Notes: generated by a model not told the origin, from the sequence alone. 64,000 bases of DNA from Streptomyces sp. NRRL S-350 (GCF_000719705.1 NZ_JOHO01000007.1:62001-126000); one strand, 5' to 3'; shown: positions 32,766-41,923, counted from the stretch's first letter. Made by a program: numbers and translations.

Positions 32766-33821
32766 TCAGGACCTGCCCGAGCGACCTCGACCGCCGCCGC
32801 GACCCGGGCGCAGGGCCGCCGCCGCGAGCACGCCGGGGACCATGATCAGCAGCATCGTGGTGGTCATGGTGGCGCCGTGGTGGTGCTTCGAGACCGCCAC
32901 CGGCTTCGACGCCACGACGTGGAACACCGGCCGCGCCGACGGTGTCGGCCAGAGCGGGCTCGTCGGGGCGGGACCGGGGCTCACCGGGCTCGGGGCGGCG
33001 GGAGCGGCAGGCGGAGGCGGCGCTGCGGGCGCGGGGTCCGGCGGGGCGACAGGCGCGGGCGGTGGGGGCAGCGAGGGCGCGGGTGCCGGCGGCATGCGGG
33101 TGGGCGACGGGCCGGGCGGCGCCGGTGACGGCGTGGCTGTCGGCGATGGCGTGGCAGCGCGCGTCGGCGTCGGCGTCGGGCTCGGCGGAGGAGTCCGGGT
33201 CGGGGTGGGCGTCGGACTGGGCGTGGGAGTCGGGCTGGGCATGCGGGTAGGCGAGGGCGTGGGCGTGGGGCTCGGGCAGGGGTACGGGTGATGGTGGTGC
33301 CCGTGGTGCCCCCACCCGTCGGGCTCATCCCGCCCGTCGTTCCCGTCCGACCCGCCGTGCTCACCGGGGCCGCCGTGGCCGTCCTGCTCGCCGGCCGGCC
33401 GCCCCCGCTCCTGCCGGAGCCCCATCGAGGGCGAGGCGGGCGGCGCGACGGGTGCCGTGGCGGCCCTGGGCGTGTGGCACGGGTGGTGTCGGTGCGGAGG
33501 CTCGTGGCCGTGTTCGCCGGTGCCGACGCTCGGGGCGACGCCGACCCCGACCTGCACGTCGACGCCGACCCCGACGCCCACGCTCCCGCCCGGCCCCACC
33601 GAGACCGAGACGTCCGTCTCCGTGCACACGCAGACGTCCACGGCCGGGCCGCCGCGCGGATGCCCCCCGGCGTGCTCGGCCCCGGACGCGGTCGCACCGG
33701 TGACCAGCGCGCACATCGCGACCACGCCGACCGCCGCGCCGACCAGCCGTACCCGTCGCCCGGAGGTCGCACTCCCACCGGCGTGCAGCGGTATCCGTCG
33801 GAGTTGCCGACGCTGGGGCAT
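32766..33821 (-). CDS. secreted low-complexity Pro/Thr/Ser-rich protein
   Basis: Protein of about 351 residues (355 from an alternative GTG at 33833). A signal segment ([20 protein letters not shown]) is followed by a Val/Gly repeat region ([18 protein letters not shown]) with two Cys (VCVCTET), a His/Gly-rich stretch ([14 protein letters not shown]) that could bind metal ions, a long PTPTPSPTP tail, and a hydrophobic C-terminal segment ([18 protein letters not shown]). This puts a flexible stalk outside the membrane. GGAG precedes the preferred ATG. No catalytic domain is visible. Confidence 0.62.
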   Translation of the reverse strand: MPQRRQLRRIPLHAGGSATSGRRVRLVGAAVGVVAMCALVTGATASGAEHAGGHPRGGPAVDVCVCTETDVSVSVGPGGSVGVGVGVDVQVGVGVAPSVGTGEHGHEPPHRHHPCHTPRAATAPVAPPASPSMGLRQERGRPAGEQDGHGGPGEHGGSDGNDGRDEPDGWGHHGHHHHPYPCPSPTPTPSPTRMPSPTPTPSPTPTPTRTPPPSPTPTPTRAATPSPTATPSPAPPGPSPTRMPPAPAPSLPPPPAPVAPPDPAPAAPPPPAAPAAPSPVSPGPAPTSPLWPTPSARPVFHVVASKPVAVSKHHHGATMTTTMLLIMVPGVLAAAALRPGRGGGRGRSGRS

Positions 33822-33879
33822 GACTCCACACACCTCTCGGGTCGTTGGGGGGTCGGAACGAACGCGGACCGGGACTGAG

Positions 33880-33951
33880 CTGGGGCTGGGGCTGGGGCTG
33901 GGACTGGGACTGGGACTGGGACTGGGACTGGGGCTGGGGCTGGGGCTGGGG
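33880..33951. repeat. 6-bp G-rich repeat CTGGGG/CTGGGA, twelve copies
   Basis: Twelve units (three CTGGGG, five CTGGGA, four CTGGGG). Runs of three to four G every six bases on the plus strand could form a G-quadruplex. It lies 60 bp upstream of the leftward low-complexity gene and downstream of the encapsulin gene. Confidence 0.92.
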
Positions 33952-34056
33952 CTGAGGTCGATGCGCCGCCACTGGACCGGCAGGCAGACCGGAAGCGGTC
34001 AAGTCCCCGCCTGAAAGTCGATCGGCCACGACCAAAAGTGATCAGAAATGATCAGG

Positions 34057-34088
34057 CGGACGGCCCGCCTCCGAGGGCGGGCCGTCCG
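34057..34088 (-). terminator. hairpin terminator after the encapsulin gene
   Basis: Arms CGGACGGCCCGCC and GGCGGGCCGTCCG pair perfectly over 13 bp around TCCGAG, about 75 bp downstream of the encapsulin stop codon. Confidence 0.82.
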
Positions 34089-34161
34089 TCATCAGGTCAA
34101 ACGATCTTCTAGTCGGCCGGTTACGGTCCGAACCCGATGTTCCGCGGGTTCCTCCGCGGGT

Positions 34162-35568
34162 TCAGTGCCGGCGGTGCGCGATCTCCACGTTCTCCAGCAC
34201 GCCCACCGCGTCCGGCACCAGGATGGCGGCCGAGTAGTAGGCGCTGACCAGGTACGAGATGATCGCCTTGTCGTCGATCCCCATGAAGCGGACCGAGAGC
34301 GACGGCTGGTACTCGTCCGGGATGCCGGTCTGGTGCAGGCCGATCACACCCTGGTTGTCCTCACCGGTACGGATCACGAGGATCGAGCTCGTGTTCTCCT
34401 TGGTGATCGGGATCTTGCTGCACGGCAGGATCGGCACCCCGCGCCACGCCGGCACCTGCTGCCCGCCGAGGTCGACGTGGGTGGGGTACAGGCCCCGGGC
34501 GTTGAACTCCCGGCCGATCGCGGCGATGGTCCGCGGGTGGGCCAGCAGGTAGTCCGGGTCACGGCGGCGGCTGAGCAGCTCGTCCAGGTCGTCCGGGGTG
34601 GGCGGCCCGGAGTGGGTCTGGATCCGCTGGTCGAAGTCGGCGTTGTTGAGCAGGCCGAACTCCGGGTTGTTGACGAGCTCGTGCTCCTGGCGCTCGCGCA
34701 GGGCCTCGATGGTCAGCCGGAGCTGGTGCTCGATCTGGTTCATCGGCTGGTTGTACAGGTCCGCGACGCGGGTGTGGACCTTGAGGATGGTCTGCGCGAC
34801 GCTCAGCTCGTACTCGCGGGGCTTGAGCTCGTAGTCCACGAAGGCGCCGGGCAGCTCGTACTCGCCGTGGTGACCGGCCGACATCGCGATCTCGGCCTCG
34901 CCGCGCTCGTTCTGGGCCTGGAGCGGCAGGGCCAGGAAGGCCTGCAGGTGCTCCTGCAGGCTCGGCGCGTTGTCCCGGATGGCGGCGAAGTCCGCCCGGC
35001 TCAGGGTCAGCGCGACACCGGCGGTGGCGGTCTTGGCGGTGAACTCCCAGCAGGCGTCCGGGTTCAGCAGGGCGTCGTCGCCGAAGCGGTCGCCGTCGCC
35101 GGCCACGCCGACCACGGTCTCGTCGCCGTACTTGCCGGTGCCGATCTGGTTGATCTTGCCGTGCGCGATCAGGAAGATCCGGTCGGCGGCCTCACCCTGC
35201 GTGGCGAGCACCTCGCCGGGGCCGAAGTCCCGCTGCTGGCAGCGGTCGGCCAGGGCGGTCAGCACCTCCTCGTCCTCGAAGCCGCGCAGCAGCGCCAGCT
35301 CGCCCAGTTCCGCCGGGATCACCCGGACCTGCGAGCCGGTCTTGATGAACTCCACCACGCCGTTGCCCACGGCGTAGGTGAGCCGTCGGTTGACCCGGTA
35401 GGCGCCACCGGCGGCCTGCACCCAGGGAAGCACCTTGAGCAGCCAGCGGGAGGTGATCTCCTGCATCTGCGGTGCGGACTTGGTCGTGGTTGCGAGGTTC
35501 CGGGCAGCGGCCGTCGCAAGGCTCTGCTGCTTGACCTGCTCTGTCTCCGGGGTCGTGTCCACGGGCAT
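34162..35568 (-). CDS. eshA: family 2B encapsulin shell protein (EshA-like, cyclic-nucleotide-binding domain plus HK97 fold)
   Basis: Protein of 468 residues, full length for family 2B. Residues 1-90 form the arm region ([43 protein letters not shown]). A cNMP-binding-like domain follows at about 100-215 ([43 protein letters not shown]). The HK97-type shell domain ends [26 protein letters not shown]. Such shells self-assemble; in Streptomyces they package terpene cyclases, and EshA is tied to sporulation and antibiotic output. In the phosphate-binding cassette the usual Glu and Arg positions are D164 and C173. No cargo gene is adjacent. Start at 35568 follows GGAG nine bases upstream. Confidence 0.92.
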   Translation of the reverse strand: MPVDTTPETEQVKQQSLATAAARNLATTTKSAPQMQEITSRWLLKVLPWVQAAGGAYRVNRRLTYAVGNGVVEFIKTGSQVRVIPAELGELALLRGFEDEEVLTALADRCQQRDFGPGEVLATQGEAADRIFLIAHGKINQIGTGKYGDETVVGVAGDGDRFGDDALLNPDACWEFTAKTATAGVALTLSRADFAAIRDNAPSLQEHLQAFLALPLQAQNERGEAEIAMSAGHHGEYELPGAFVDYELKPREYELSVAQTILKVHTRVADLYNQPMNQIEHQLRLTIEALRERQEHELVNNPEFGLLNNADFDQRIQTHSGPPTPDDLDELLSRRRDPDYLLAHPRTIAAIGREFNARGLYPTHVDLGGQQVPAWRGVPILPCSKIPITKENTSSILVIRTGEDNQGVIGLHQTGIPDEYQPSLSVRFMGIDDKAIISYLVSAYYSAAILVPDAVGVLENVEIAHRRH

Positions 35569-36174
35569 CGGCAGGGTCTCCATTCCTGTGGTTCGGCTCA
35601 CGCGGCCAGGGCCATCCGGTCCGCCCTTGCGCATGCCGTGACGAATCATCAGATCCGTATACTGGTGGGGGAGTTGGCGAGGAATCGCGAATGCGGCCGC
35701 CGTCTCCCGGCGACCCACCCGGAACCCTAGATCACCAGGACCCGGCCAGGCTCGTACGGACGGCCACTACCCCCCGATAGGGTGAATCTCGCGCGGTCCG
35801 CCCCCATCGCCCCGCCGACCGGAGGAACATCCGTTCGCGAGCGCGACCCCTGTGCCACCAACGACTTCCCACCCCGACACCGCTCCGTCGGGCGGCCCCG
35901 CGGGCCCTCGCCCGGCGTCAGAGCCCGCGTCAACCCGGCACACCGAAAGGGGACTGCGCGCGGACGGCCCGTCAGGCGCCGGCACGGGGGCGGCCGGCGC
36001 CTGACGGGGGCACTGGGGGCGCGTGGAACGGGGAGGAAGGGGGAACGAGGGGCTGGCAACACCGAGGCACGCGGGCCGGCTCCGGGTCGGCGACGGGCCC
36101 GCGACGGGCAGGCTCCGGGTCGGCGACGGGACGGCCTCTGGTCGGCGACGGGACGGCCCCGGGTCGGCAACGGA
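35569..36174. other. 600-bp region upstream of the encapsulin gene without a supported gene
   Basis: In other Streptomyces a cargo enzyme often sits near such a shell gene. Here 35780-36010 shows weak coding bias in more than one frame (for example a leaderless-looking GTG at 35782 just after TAGGG), but no family pattern. At 36080-36170 an irregular repeat of GGGTCGGCGACGGG units occurs at least four times. The region could be a decayed gene or just leader and repeat DNA. Confidence 0.45.
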
Positions 36175-36687
36175 TCAGGCGCAGGCGACCTGGGTGCCGG
36201 GGACTCCGACGATGCCCGAGTTGCTGCTCAGCCCTCCGTTGTACTCGTAGTACAGGTAGGAGTAGAAGTCGATCCGGGTCGCGTCGCCGCAGGCCGAGTC
36301 GGGCGCGATGGCGTAGGTCACCGTGAAGGTGCTGGCGGCGCCGGGGGCGAGCGGCACGTTGTACCGGGCGATGCCGCCGTGGACGTTGTCGCTGCAGCCG
36401 TTGGTCTGGGTGCCGCAGGCCGTCTCGGTGAACTTGAGGCCGGTCTCCAGGGTGGTCGGGTAGGTCTCCTGGACGCTCTGGTACACGAACTGGATCGGGG
36501 TGTCGTACGGGTTGGTGAGCGTCAGGGTGAGCGTGAACTCGCCGCCCCTGACGGTCGTCTGCCTGTCGGAGACGGCCGTGAGGGGCAGTGGGGAGTCGGC
36601 CCGGGCGGGTGCGGCGGAGAGGAGCAGACCGACGACGAGGGCCGGGCACGCGAGGAGCCCGGCGCGGATCGGATGTGTTCTGCGCAT
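36175..36687 (-). CDS. secreted beta-rich protein of unknown function
   Basis: Protein of 170 residues. Signal peptide (residues 1-31, LLACPALVVGLLLSAAPARA) then a domain with LTLTLTNPYDTPIQFVYQS, the ETACGTQTNGCSDN cysteine pair, ASTFTVTYAIAPDSACGD and a Tyr-rich DFYSYLYYEYNGG strand, ending in VACA. Four Cys suggest two disulphides. The fold looks immunoglobulin-like. Without a Shine-Dalgarno and with a -10-like TACGCT eight bases upstream, it may be leaderless. Confidence 0.72.
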   Translation of the reverse strand: MRRTHPIRAGLLACPALVVGLLLSAAPARADSPLPLTAVSDRQTTVRGGEFTLTLTLTNPYDTPIQFVYQSVQETYPTTLETGLKFTETACGTQTNGCSDNVHGGIARYNVPLAPGAASTFTVTYAIAPDSACGDATRIDFYSYLYYEYNGGLSSNSGIVGVPGTQVACA

Positions 36688-36858
36688 GACCAAGGAGCGT
36701 AGGGCGGGGAACCCCCGGGGTTGCCCGCCTCGGCCCGATCCCGTACCGGCGCATGAGTGGTGAGCGGACACCGCGCACCGGTCGGCCGCGTTCCGGCCCC
36801 ACCGGGGCGCCGGAAGGCCTATGCTCCGCCCCCCTTCCCGCTCGCCGTCGCTCCGCGC

Positions 36859-38319
36859 TCAGACCGGCGGCGGCAGGACGTCGCACAGCGCCGCGAGGGC
36901 GGCCGGGTAGGCGTGGTCGGGCGGGGTGGCGTAGCCGACCACCAGGCCGTCCACCGCGGGCATGGCCTCCGCGGTGATCCCCGGGTGCCGGTAGTCCGCG
37001 AGTCCGTCCACGGCCAGGCCGCGGCGGGCGGCGGCCTGGAGCACGGACCGCTCGGTGCCCGGCTCCAGGCGCAGCACCGCGTGCAGACCGGCCGCGATGC
37101 CCGAGACCGAGACGTGCGGGGCACTCGCCGCGAGGGCTGCCACCAACTGGTCGCGGCGGTCGCGGTAGCGGCGGCGCATCCGGCGCACGTGCCGGTCGTA
37201 GCCGCCGGAGTCGATGAACTCGGCCAGGGTCAGCTGGTCCAACGCGCTGGCCCAGCCCTCGCGTTCGCCCTTGGCGGCGAGCACCCGGTCGACCAGGTGG
37301 TCGGGAAGCACCATCCAGCCCAGGCGCAGCGCGGGCGTGAGGCTCTTGCTGGTGCTGCCGAGGTAGACCACCCGCTCGGGGTCGAGGCCCTGGACGGCGC
37401 CGACCGGCTGCCGGTCGTAGCGGAACTCCCCGTCGTAGTCGTCCTCCAGGACCAGCCCGCCCCGGCCACGCGCCCAGTCGACCACCGCGGCCCGACGGCC
37501 CGGGTGCAGGGGGCCGCCGGTCGGGAACTGGTGCGCGGGGGTGAGCAGGGCCGTACGGACGTCCCTGTGGTGCGCCAACTCGTCGACCCGGGCGCCCTCT
37601 TCGTCGATCGGCAGCGGAACGGTGGTGACCTCGGCGGCGGCCAGCAGCCCGCGGTGGAAGCCCAGCCCGTACGCCTCGACGGCCAGCGGCCCGCTCTCGC
37701 CGGGCGGCAGGACGGGCCGCGCGCCGTCGAAGAGCAGCCGCAGCGCGTGGGCGAATCCGGAGCAGATCACGATCCGCTCCGGGTCGGTGCGTACCCCGCG
37801 GGCGCGGGCCAGGTAGTCGGCGAGGACGGTGCGCAGTTCGCGCCGGCCCTGTGGATCGCCGGGCCCGAAGGCCTCGTTGGGCGCGGCGGTGAGGGCGCGG
37901 CGGGCTGCGGCGAGCCAGGCGGCGCGGGGGAAGGAGGCGGCGTCGGGCCGCCCCTGCCGCAGGTCGTGCCGGGGCCCGGGGCGGGGCGAGGGGCGTCGGG
38001 CCCGGGTCGGCGGGGCGGGCTCGGCGCGCTCGGCGACGGCGGTTCCGGAGCCCTGACGGGCGGTCAGCCAGCCCTCGGCGACGAGTTCGGCGTAGGCCTC
38101 GGCGGCGGTGTTCCGGGCCAGGCCGAGGTCGGCGGCGAGCGAGCGGTACGGCGGGAGCCGGGTGCCGGGCGCCAGGCGCCCACTGCGGATGGCCTCGCGC
38201 AGGGCTGCCATCAGCGCGGCCCTGCGGCCGCCGTGCACGGGGAGGTCGAGGTGCAGGTCGCTTCCGGTCGGGTGGGCGGGCTCGGAGGGGTGCGTGCCCC
38301 GCGTGTCCGTCATGTTCAC
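36859..38319 (-). CDS. MocR-family regulator (second copy type)
   Basis: Protein of 486 residues from GTG at 38319 (ATG two codons on). GntR HTH at about 30-100 (LREAIRSGRLAPGTRLPPYR, LGLARNTAAEAYAELVAEG). PLP domain: ICSGFAHALRLLFDG, LLTPAHQFPTGG, LVLEDDYDGEFRYD and STSKSLTPALRLGWM with the Schiff-base lysine. It shares domain order with the MocR at 19157 but differs clearly in sequence, so the two are not a recent duplication. TAGGGT lies seven bases before the GTG, suggesting a leaderless transcript. No divergent target gene is adjacent. Confidence 0.9.
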   Translation of the reverse strand: MNMTDTRGTHPSEPAHPTGSDLHLDLPVHGGRRAALMAALREAIRSGRLAPGTRLPPYRSLAADLGLARNTAAEAYAELVAEGWLTARQGSGTAVAERAEPAPPTRARRPSPRPGPRHDLRQGRPDAASFPRAAWLAAARRALTAAPNEAFGPGDPQGRRELRTVLADYLARARGVRTDPERIVICSGFAHALRLLFDGARPVLPPGESGPLAVEAYGLGFHRGLLAAAEVTTVPLPIDEEGARVDELAHHRDVRTALLTPAHQFPTGGPLHPGRRAAVVDWARGRGGLVLEDDYDGEFRYDRQPVGAVQGLDPERVVYLGSTSKSLTPALRLGWMVLPDHLVDRVLAAKGEREGWASALDQLTLAEFIDSGGYDRHVRRMRRRYRDRRDQLVAALAASAPHVSVSGIAAGLHAVLRLEPGTERSVLQAAARRGLAVDGLADYRHPGITAEAMPAVDGLVVGYATPPDHAYPAALAALCDVLPPPV

Positions 38320-38517
38320 GCACCCTACCCGCCGCCCCGCCGCCGCCCGCCCGGAGGGCAGGCAGGCCGGCGGCCGGCCCTGGCCCAGACCCGGGCCCAG
38401 ACTCAGACCCGGGCCCAGGCCCTCAAGCCCGAACCGACTCGTCCCGAACCCGATTTGCCCCGGCCCGACTTGACCCAGCGCGCCGCCCGACCACCCCTGC
38501 CGCTACGGCCCCAGCCC

Positions 38518-39111
38518 CTACGGGACGACGGTCACCGGCCAGCGGCCCGCCTTGACCAGTCGGACGGCCACCGAACCGATCACCTTGTGCCCGGCCTGCT
38601 CGGAGACGCCGACCACGACGGCGTCGGCGCGCAGTTCGTCCGCGAGCTTGGCCAGCCCGCCGTACGGGTCGCCGCGCATGGTCAGGAAGCGCCACTCCAC
38701 CTTCCACACCTCGCGCACCCGCTCCTCGGCCTCCCGCAGGGCGGCCAGCAGTTCGTCGGCGATCTCCTGGGTGGTCTCCTCCACCGCGGCCCCGGCCAGG
38801 GCCGTCGCGGCGCCGAGGATGGGCTGGATGTACGCCACCGCGAGGACGGCGCCCTGGCGGCGGGCCAGTCCGGCGGCGTAGGCGGTGGCGCGCCAGGAGG
38901 AGTCGGAGCCGTCGAGGCCGGCCAGGATCACCGAGGGGCCGTCGGTGCCCAGTTCGAAGCCCGCGGGCGCGGCCGCGGGCTCGTGGTCCTCTCCCCCGGT
39001 CGGCGCGCCGGCCGGCACTCCGGCCGGGCCTTTGCCTCCGGGCACCCTTCCGGCACCCGCGTCCGCCTCTCCTGCGTCCGCCGTGTCCGCTGCATCGCTG
39101 TCGTTGCTCAT
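38518..39111 (-). CDS. universal stress protein (UspA family)
   Basis: Protein of 197 residues with a Gly/Ala/Pro-rich disordered head of about 55 residues before a single Usp domain. VILAGLDGSDSSWRATAYAAG starts the fold; LAVAYIQPIL, LADELRADAVVVGVSEQAGH and the C-terminal GSVAVRLVKAGRWPVTVVP give the ATP-binding type G-2x-G-9x-G(S/T)-like region, here G...GSVAV. Such proteins respond to starvation or oxygen limitation. The gene is convergent with nothing and stands alone. Confidence 0.88.
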   Translation of the reverse strand: MSNDSDAADTADAGEADAGAGRVPGGKGPAGVPAGAPTGGEDHEPAAAPAGFELGTDGPSVILAGLDGSDSSWRATAYAAGLARRQGAVLAVAYIQPILGAATALAGAAVEETTQEIADELLAALREAEERVREVWKVEWRFLTMRGDPYGGLAKLADELRADAVVVGVSEQAGHKVIGSVAVRLVKAGRWPVTVVP

Positions 39112-39583
39112 GGCCTGAGGCTATTCCGCCACGGGGAGTGAGCGCAGGGACCACCCCGGGTGAGGCCTGTGGTGCGGGCCACCCGCGGCGGCGACGGGCG
39201 CCGCGGATCCGGCACCGGCGGCTGGCGGACCGCTACGCGTTGTCGACGATGTGCGCGGCCTCACACGGCCGTTGGCGTGACGCGGGGCACCATCCGAAGC
39301 GAATCGATCTTGAAAATAGGGGCAAATACGTCCAAATTTCCCCATTTCCTTGATCATTACGCCCGGTAACAGGCCTCTGACGTGCCTGAACGTCGAAATC
39401 CTTGAACCGTCCACCACCGCCCCCGTAACTTCGAACCCGTTGCACCGAGCGATCCGCTCCGGACGGGCTCCACCGCCCCCGAGCAGGAACGGTGCCCGAC
39501 CACGCGAGTGACGTGTCCCCGAAACCGACGGCCTTCCGAGGGCCTGGTTCCGCGCGCTCGCAACCCCCTCCGAAAGGAAATCC
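39112..39583. promoter_or_regulatory. long leader/promoter region of the Rpf-like gene with AT-rich dyad
   Basis: 470 bp lie before the Rpf-like gene. The 39300-39365 stretch is far more AT-rich than the window and holds an imperfect dyad at 39314-39347 (AAATAGGGGCAAAT / AAATTTCCCCATTT). The remaining 200 bp before the ATG have several short self-complementary pieces, as a structured leader would. Streptomyces rpf genes often carry regulatory leaders, including c-di-AMP riboswitches, but I could not match the riboswitch consensus. Confidence 0.5.
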
Positions 39584-39979
39584 ATGACCTTCCGTAACGA
39601 GACTGCCGCTGCCACCACCACCGCCACCCCGAAGCGCGGCAACCGCGTCCGGATGGCGCTGATGGCCGGGGCGCTCACCGCCCTGCCGGTGGCCGGCCTC
39701 GTCACGGCCACCAGCGCCTCCGCGGCGCCGGCCACGGTCTGGGACAAGGTCGCCGCCTGCGAGGCGACCGGCAACTGGGCCGTCAACTCCGGCAACGGCT
39801 TCTACGGCGGCCTGCAGTTCACCTCCAGCACCTGGGCGGCCTTCGGCGGCACCTCCTTCGCCCCGCGCGCCGACCTGGCCACCAAGGACCAGCAGATCTC
39901 CATCGGCGAGAAGGTCCTCGCGGCCCAGGGCCCGGGTGCCTGGCCGGTCTGCTCCGTCAAGGCCGGTCTGACCAAGTAG
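39584..39979 (+). CDS. resuscitation-promoting-factor-like transglycosylase
   Basis: Protein of 131 residues. Signal peptide (RMALMAGALTALPVAGLV...ASA) then the Rpf catalytic domain: VWDKVAACEATGNWAVNSGNG with catalytic Glu in ACEATGNW, FYGGLQFTSSTWAAFGG, and a C-terminal GAWPVCSVKAGL whose Cys can pair with ACE. There is no LysM or other wall-binding domain. Rpfs cleave peptidoglycan and help spores and dormant cells resume growth. AAAGGAAA precedes the ATG. A terminator hairpin follows 12 bases after the stop. Confidence 0.93.
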   Translation: MTFRNETAAATTTATPKRGNRVRMALMAGALTALPVAGLVTATSASAAPATVWDKVAACEATGNWAVNSGNGFYGGLQFTSSTWAAFGGTSFAPRADLATKDQQISIGEKVLAAQGPGAWPVCSVKAGLTK

Positions 39980-39990
39980 GACCCCGCACT

Positions 39991-40022
39991 GCCGCCGCGC
40001 CCCCCCTGCCGGGCGCGGCGGC
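39991..40022. terminator. hairpin terminator between Rpf-like and PPOX genes
   Basis: Arms GCCGCCGCGCCC and GGGCGCGGCGGC pair perfectly over 12 bp around an eight-base loop, between two convergent genes, so it can serve both. Confidence 0.82.
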
Positions 40023-40095
40023 TTCGCCGTGTCGGCGCCCCCGCCGACCGGGCCCGACCGTCCCTCCTCGGCAGCCTCCGTCGGGGAGCGATCCG

Positions 40096-40683
40096 TCAGG
40101 CGGCGGGCCGGGGCGGGAGCGGCAGCGGGACGGCGGGCAGGCCGTCGAGGCTGGTGCCGACGAGCGGCTTGCGCTCGCAGTATGCGCTGAACTCCTCCTC
40201 GCCCTTGCGGTCGAAGTACTGGGCGTGCAGGTCCCGGTCGGCGCGGTAGTCCATGAACGGCACCGCGTACCCGCAGGAGTCGCTGACCCGTTCCGCCGTG
40301 ACGAGCACGATCGCCCGCAGCCCCGAACCGTCGGCACCCGGGTCGAAGTGGCCGAGCAGGTCGGCGAACCGCGGGTCGTCGCGGAAGACCGCCTCGCCCC
40401 GGCCGTGCACCCGCACCACGGTCGGCGGCCCCTCGAAGGCGCACCACATCAGGGTGATCCGTCCGTTCTCCCGCAGGTGGGCCACCGTCTCGGCCTGCGA
40501 GCCGCCGAAGTCCAGGTAGGCGAGGGTGAGTTCGTCGATCACCGCGAGGGTGCCGGAGCGGCCCTTGGGCGAGAGGTTGACGTGCCCGTCCGCGGTCAGC
40601 GGGGCGGTCGCGACGAAGTAGACCGGCTGGCGCTCGATGAACCGGCGCAGCCGGCCGTCGATGCATTCGTACTGCTTTCCCAT
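40096..40683 (-). CDS. pyridoxamine 5'-phosphate oxidase family protein
   Basis: Protein of 195 residues beginning MGKQYECIDGRLRRFIERQ. The split-barrel FMN-binding fold is indicated by VYFVATAPLTADGHVNLSPKG, LAYLDFGGSQAETVAHLREN, ITLMWCAFEGPP and RVHGRGEAVFRDD. Members of this subgroup bind FMN or F420 and reduce small molecules. VSDSCGYAVPFMDY is conserved in the actinobacterial group. A longer frame to 40734 has no ribosome-binding site. Divergent from the AraC regulator at 40829, which may control it. Confidence 0.88.
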   Translation of the reverse strand: MGKQYECIDGRLRRFIERQPVYFVATAPLTADGHVNLSPKGRSGTLAVIDELTLAYLDFGGSQAETVAHLRENGRITLMWCAFEGPPTVVRVHGRGEAVFRDDPRFADLLGHFDPGADGSGLRAIVLVTAERVSDSCGYAVPFMDYRADRDLHAQYFDRKGEEEFSAYCERKPLVGTSLDGLPAVPLPLPPRPAA

Positions 40684-40828
40684 GGTCGCGATTCTGCCCG
40701 CACGCCCGCCGGCGGGGAACCGGGATCCGGCCAATGAGACGCCCTGGCAAGCCGGCCGCGGCCGCGGGGCCTACGATGATCCGTGCACGGCGCACAGCGC
40801 ACCCACCGGGCGTAGCACGGGAGTTGAG

Positions 40829-41737
40829 ATGGTCCGGAGCACCCTCCCGACGACCGCGCCCGGGATGGTCCTCGGCACGCCCGCCGCCCCACTGCGCCGG
40901 TACGTCCTCGGCTACCGCGGCTACCACCTCGCCCTGCGGGAGACCCGGCGGCGGCTGGAGGTGCCGACGGACGTGGTCACGGTCGCGCTCGCCTTCGAGG
41001 GCGCGATGCGCCTCACCGACGCCGTGATGCCCGCACCCGCCGCCTCGTTCGGATCGGTCGCGGCGGGTCTGCGCCGCACCGCGACGATCGCCGAACACAC
41101 GGGCGTCCTGCACGGGTTGGCCGTGTCGCTCACCCCGCAGGGCGCGTTCCGGGCGTTCGGTCCGCTGGCCGGCGACCTCGGCGGGCAGTGGGCCGAGGCC
41201 GGGGACGTCCTCGGCCCGCGGCTGCGGGCGCTGACCGAACGGCTGGCCCACGCCCCGGGCTGGCCGGCCCGGTTCACCATGCTGGACGGGTACTTCGCCG
41301 CGCTGTTCGCGTACGGCCCGGACTGGGAACCCTCCGTCCGCTGGGCCTGGCACCAACTGCGCCGCTCCCACGGGCTGGTGCCGATCCACACCCTGGTCGA
41401 CGGCACCGGGTGGAGCCGCCGCCGACTGGAGCTGCGCTTCCGCGAGCACCTCGGGCTCGCCCCGAAACAGGCCGCCGGCATTCTCCGGCTCCAGCACACC
41501 CTCGGCGTCCTGGCCGCTCGGGAGCACCACCGGGACCACCCCACGGGGGCCGACCTCGCCACGCTGTGCGGCTACTACGACCAGTCCCACCTCGACCGCA
41601 GCTTCCGCGCCATGGTCGGCTGCTCGCCGCGCGAGTTCCTGGCCTCCCGGCGCGGCGCCGCCGCCCTGCACGAGCAGCCCACCGACCGGGTGGCCGGCCG
41701 GGTGACCAGCGCCGTCCTCGACACCGGCACGCCGTAG
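40829..41737 (+). CDS. AraC family transcriptional regulator
   Basis: Protein of 302 residues. N-terminal sensing domain (about 1-175) with YVLGYRGYHLALRETRRRLEVP and SLTPQGAFRAFGPLAGDLG, like the DUF6597-type domain of AraC proteins. The C-terminal tandem HTH spans about 195-285: IHTLVDGTGWSRRRLELRFR, LGLAPKQAAGILRLQHTL, LATLCGYYDQSHLDRSFRAM and GCSPREFL. The start at 40829 follows GGGAGTTGAG. It is divergent from the PPOX gene, suggesting a local target. Confidence 0.88.
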   Translation: MVRSTLPTTAPGMVLGTPAAPLRRYVLGYRGYHLALRETRRRLEVPTDVVTVALAFEGAMRLTDAVMPAPAASFGSVAAGLRRTATIAEHTGVLHGLAVSLTPQGAFRAFGPLAGDLGGQWAEAGDVLGPRLRALTERLAHAPGWPARFTMLDGYFAALFAYGPDWEPSVRWAWHQLRRSHGLVPIHTLVDGTGWSRRRLELRFREHLGLAPKQAAGILRLQHTLGVLAAREHHRDHPTGADLATLCGYYDQSHLDRSFRAMVGCSPREFLASRRGAAALHEQPTDRVAGRVTSAVLDTGTP

Positions 41738-41923
41738 GCGGCCGCGCCCGCGTCGGTCGCCACCCGCCGGCCGGCCGCGCTCGAATCCGATGCCGTGCGC
41801 ATTTGTACAAGACGCGCGACCGCCCCGTCCGGCACCTTTCAGGGGCCCGGCCGGTACGAGGGGACCGGCCGGTCACGGTGCGCGGACGGGGCCTGGCTCA
41901 GGTCGGGTTCCGACCGGGCCGGG

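Noticed and set aside
35782..36010. Small leaderless gene upstream of the encapsulin, possibly cargo
   Set aside because: Weak codon bias in several frames, no family pattern, and no conserved loading motif recognised.
39366..39583. c-di-AMP (ydaO-type) riboswitch before the Rpf-like gene
   Set aside because: Expected from Streptomyces rpf biology, and CGAACCCGT is present, but the GGGGAACC and GACAGCTAACC consensus blocks are not. Not called without a covariance search.
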